Shown piece by piece: positions 5,409 to 5,434 of a stretch of 5,434 bases of DNA. Where the stretch lies: NCBI GenBank assembly GCA_028292145.1, contig JAQGMX010000045.1:1-5434 (forward strand). Direction: 5' to 3'. The translations under genes were made by a program, and so were the position numbers. Origin of the DNA: Variovorax sp. (GTDB lineage Bacteria > Pseudomonadota > Gammaproteobacteria > Burkholderiales > Burkholderiaceae_C). A model generated the notes under the pieces. That model was not told the DNA's origin. It searched no databases and saw only the letters and a list, made by a program, of their open reading frames with translations. Each line of letters starts with the position of its first letter. Position 1 is the stretch's first letter.

Positions 5409-5434
5409 GGAAAGGATCGGTTGCGTGCGGACAT

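Noticed and set aside
1..5434. CRISPR array, tRNA/rRNA, insertion sequence ends or a phage/defence module
   Set aside because: I saw no spaced direct repeats, no cloverleaf or rRNA-like sequence, no transposase or integrase motifs and no terminal inverted repeats flanking the ars remnant.

Overview
The window is GC-rich and densely coded. Its mix of a Bug/TctC-type extracytoplasmic solute receptor, a LacI/GalR regulator, a ModA-like orphan binding protein and a classical arsRBC-type remnant points to a betaproteobacterium, most likely Burkholderiales. That placement is inferred from gene content and composition only. No RNA gene, insertion sequence, CRISPR array or phage gene is visible.

Layout from left to right. 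(1) Positions 1-1317, minus strand: a two-gene unit in which a ModA-like periplasmic binding lipoprotein is followed 2 bases later by a CvpA-family membrane protein that runs off the left edge. (2) Positions 1409-2628, minus strand: an arsenic-resistance locus in decay. arsC (glutaredoxin-type arsenate reductase) is intact with every catalytic residue. arsB (arsenite efflux pump) has lost about 570 bases in two internal deletions, one in frame and one frameshifting. Upstream of it only the Cys-rich C-terminal tail of an ArsR-type repressor seems to survive, as a 39-codon frame. (3) Positions 2628-3380, minus strand: a probable 2-oxoglutarate/Fe(II) oxygenase of unknown substrate. Its stop codon overlaps the start of the arsR remnant as TGATG. 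(4) Positions 3404-4399, plus strand: a Bug-family solute-binding protein, divergent from the oxygenase with only 23 bases between the proposed starts. (5) Positions 4407-5408, minus strand: a LacI-family regulator resembling the GntR (gluconate) branch, convergent with the bug gene. Their stops are 7 bases apart and share a 9-bp stem-loop.

How the parts work together. The minus-strand genes from 3380 to 1409 could be read as one transcript (oxygenase, arsR remnant, arsB remnant, arsC). As it stands, the locus can reduce arsenate but cannot export the arsenite unless another pump exists elsewhere. The bug and lacI genes may form a small carboxylate or sugar-acid sensing and uptake pair, but neither the membrane transport subunits nor the catabolic genes are in view. 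I see no convincing new defence or mobile system. The most unusual part is the partly deleted ars locus and the reading-frame consequences of its deletions.
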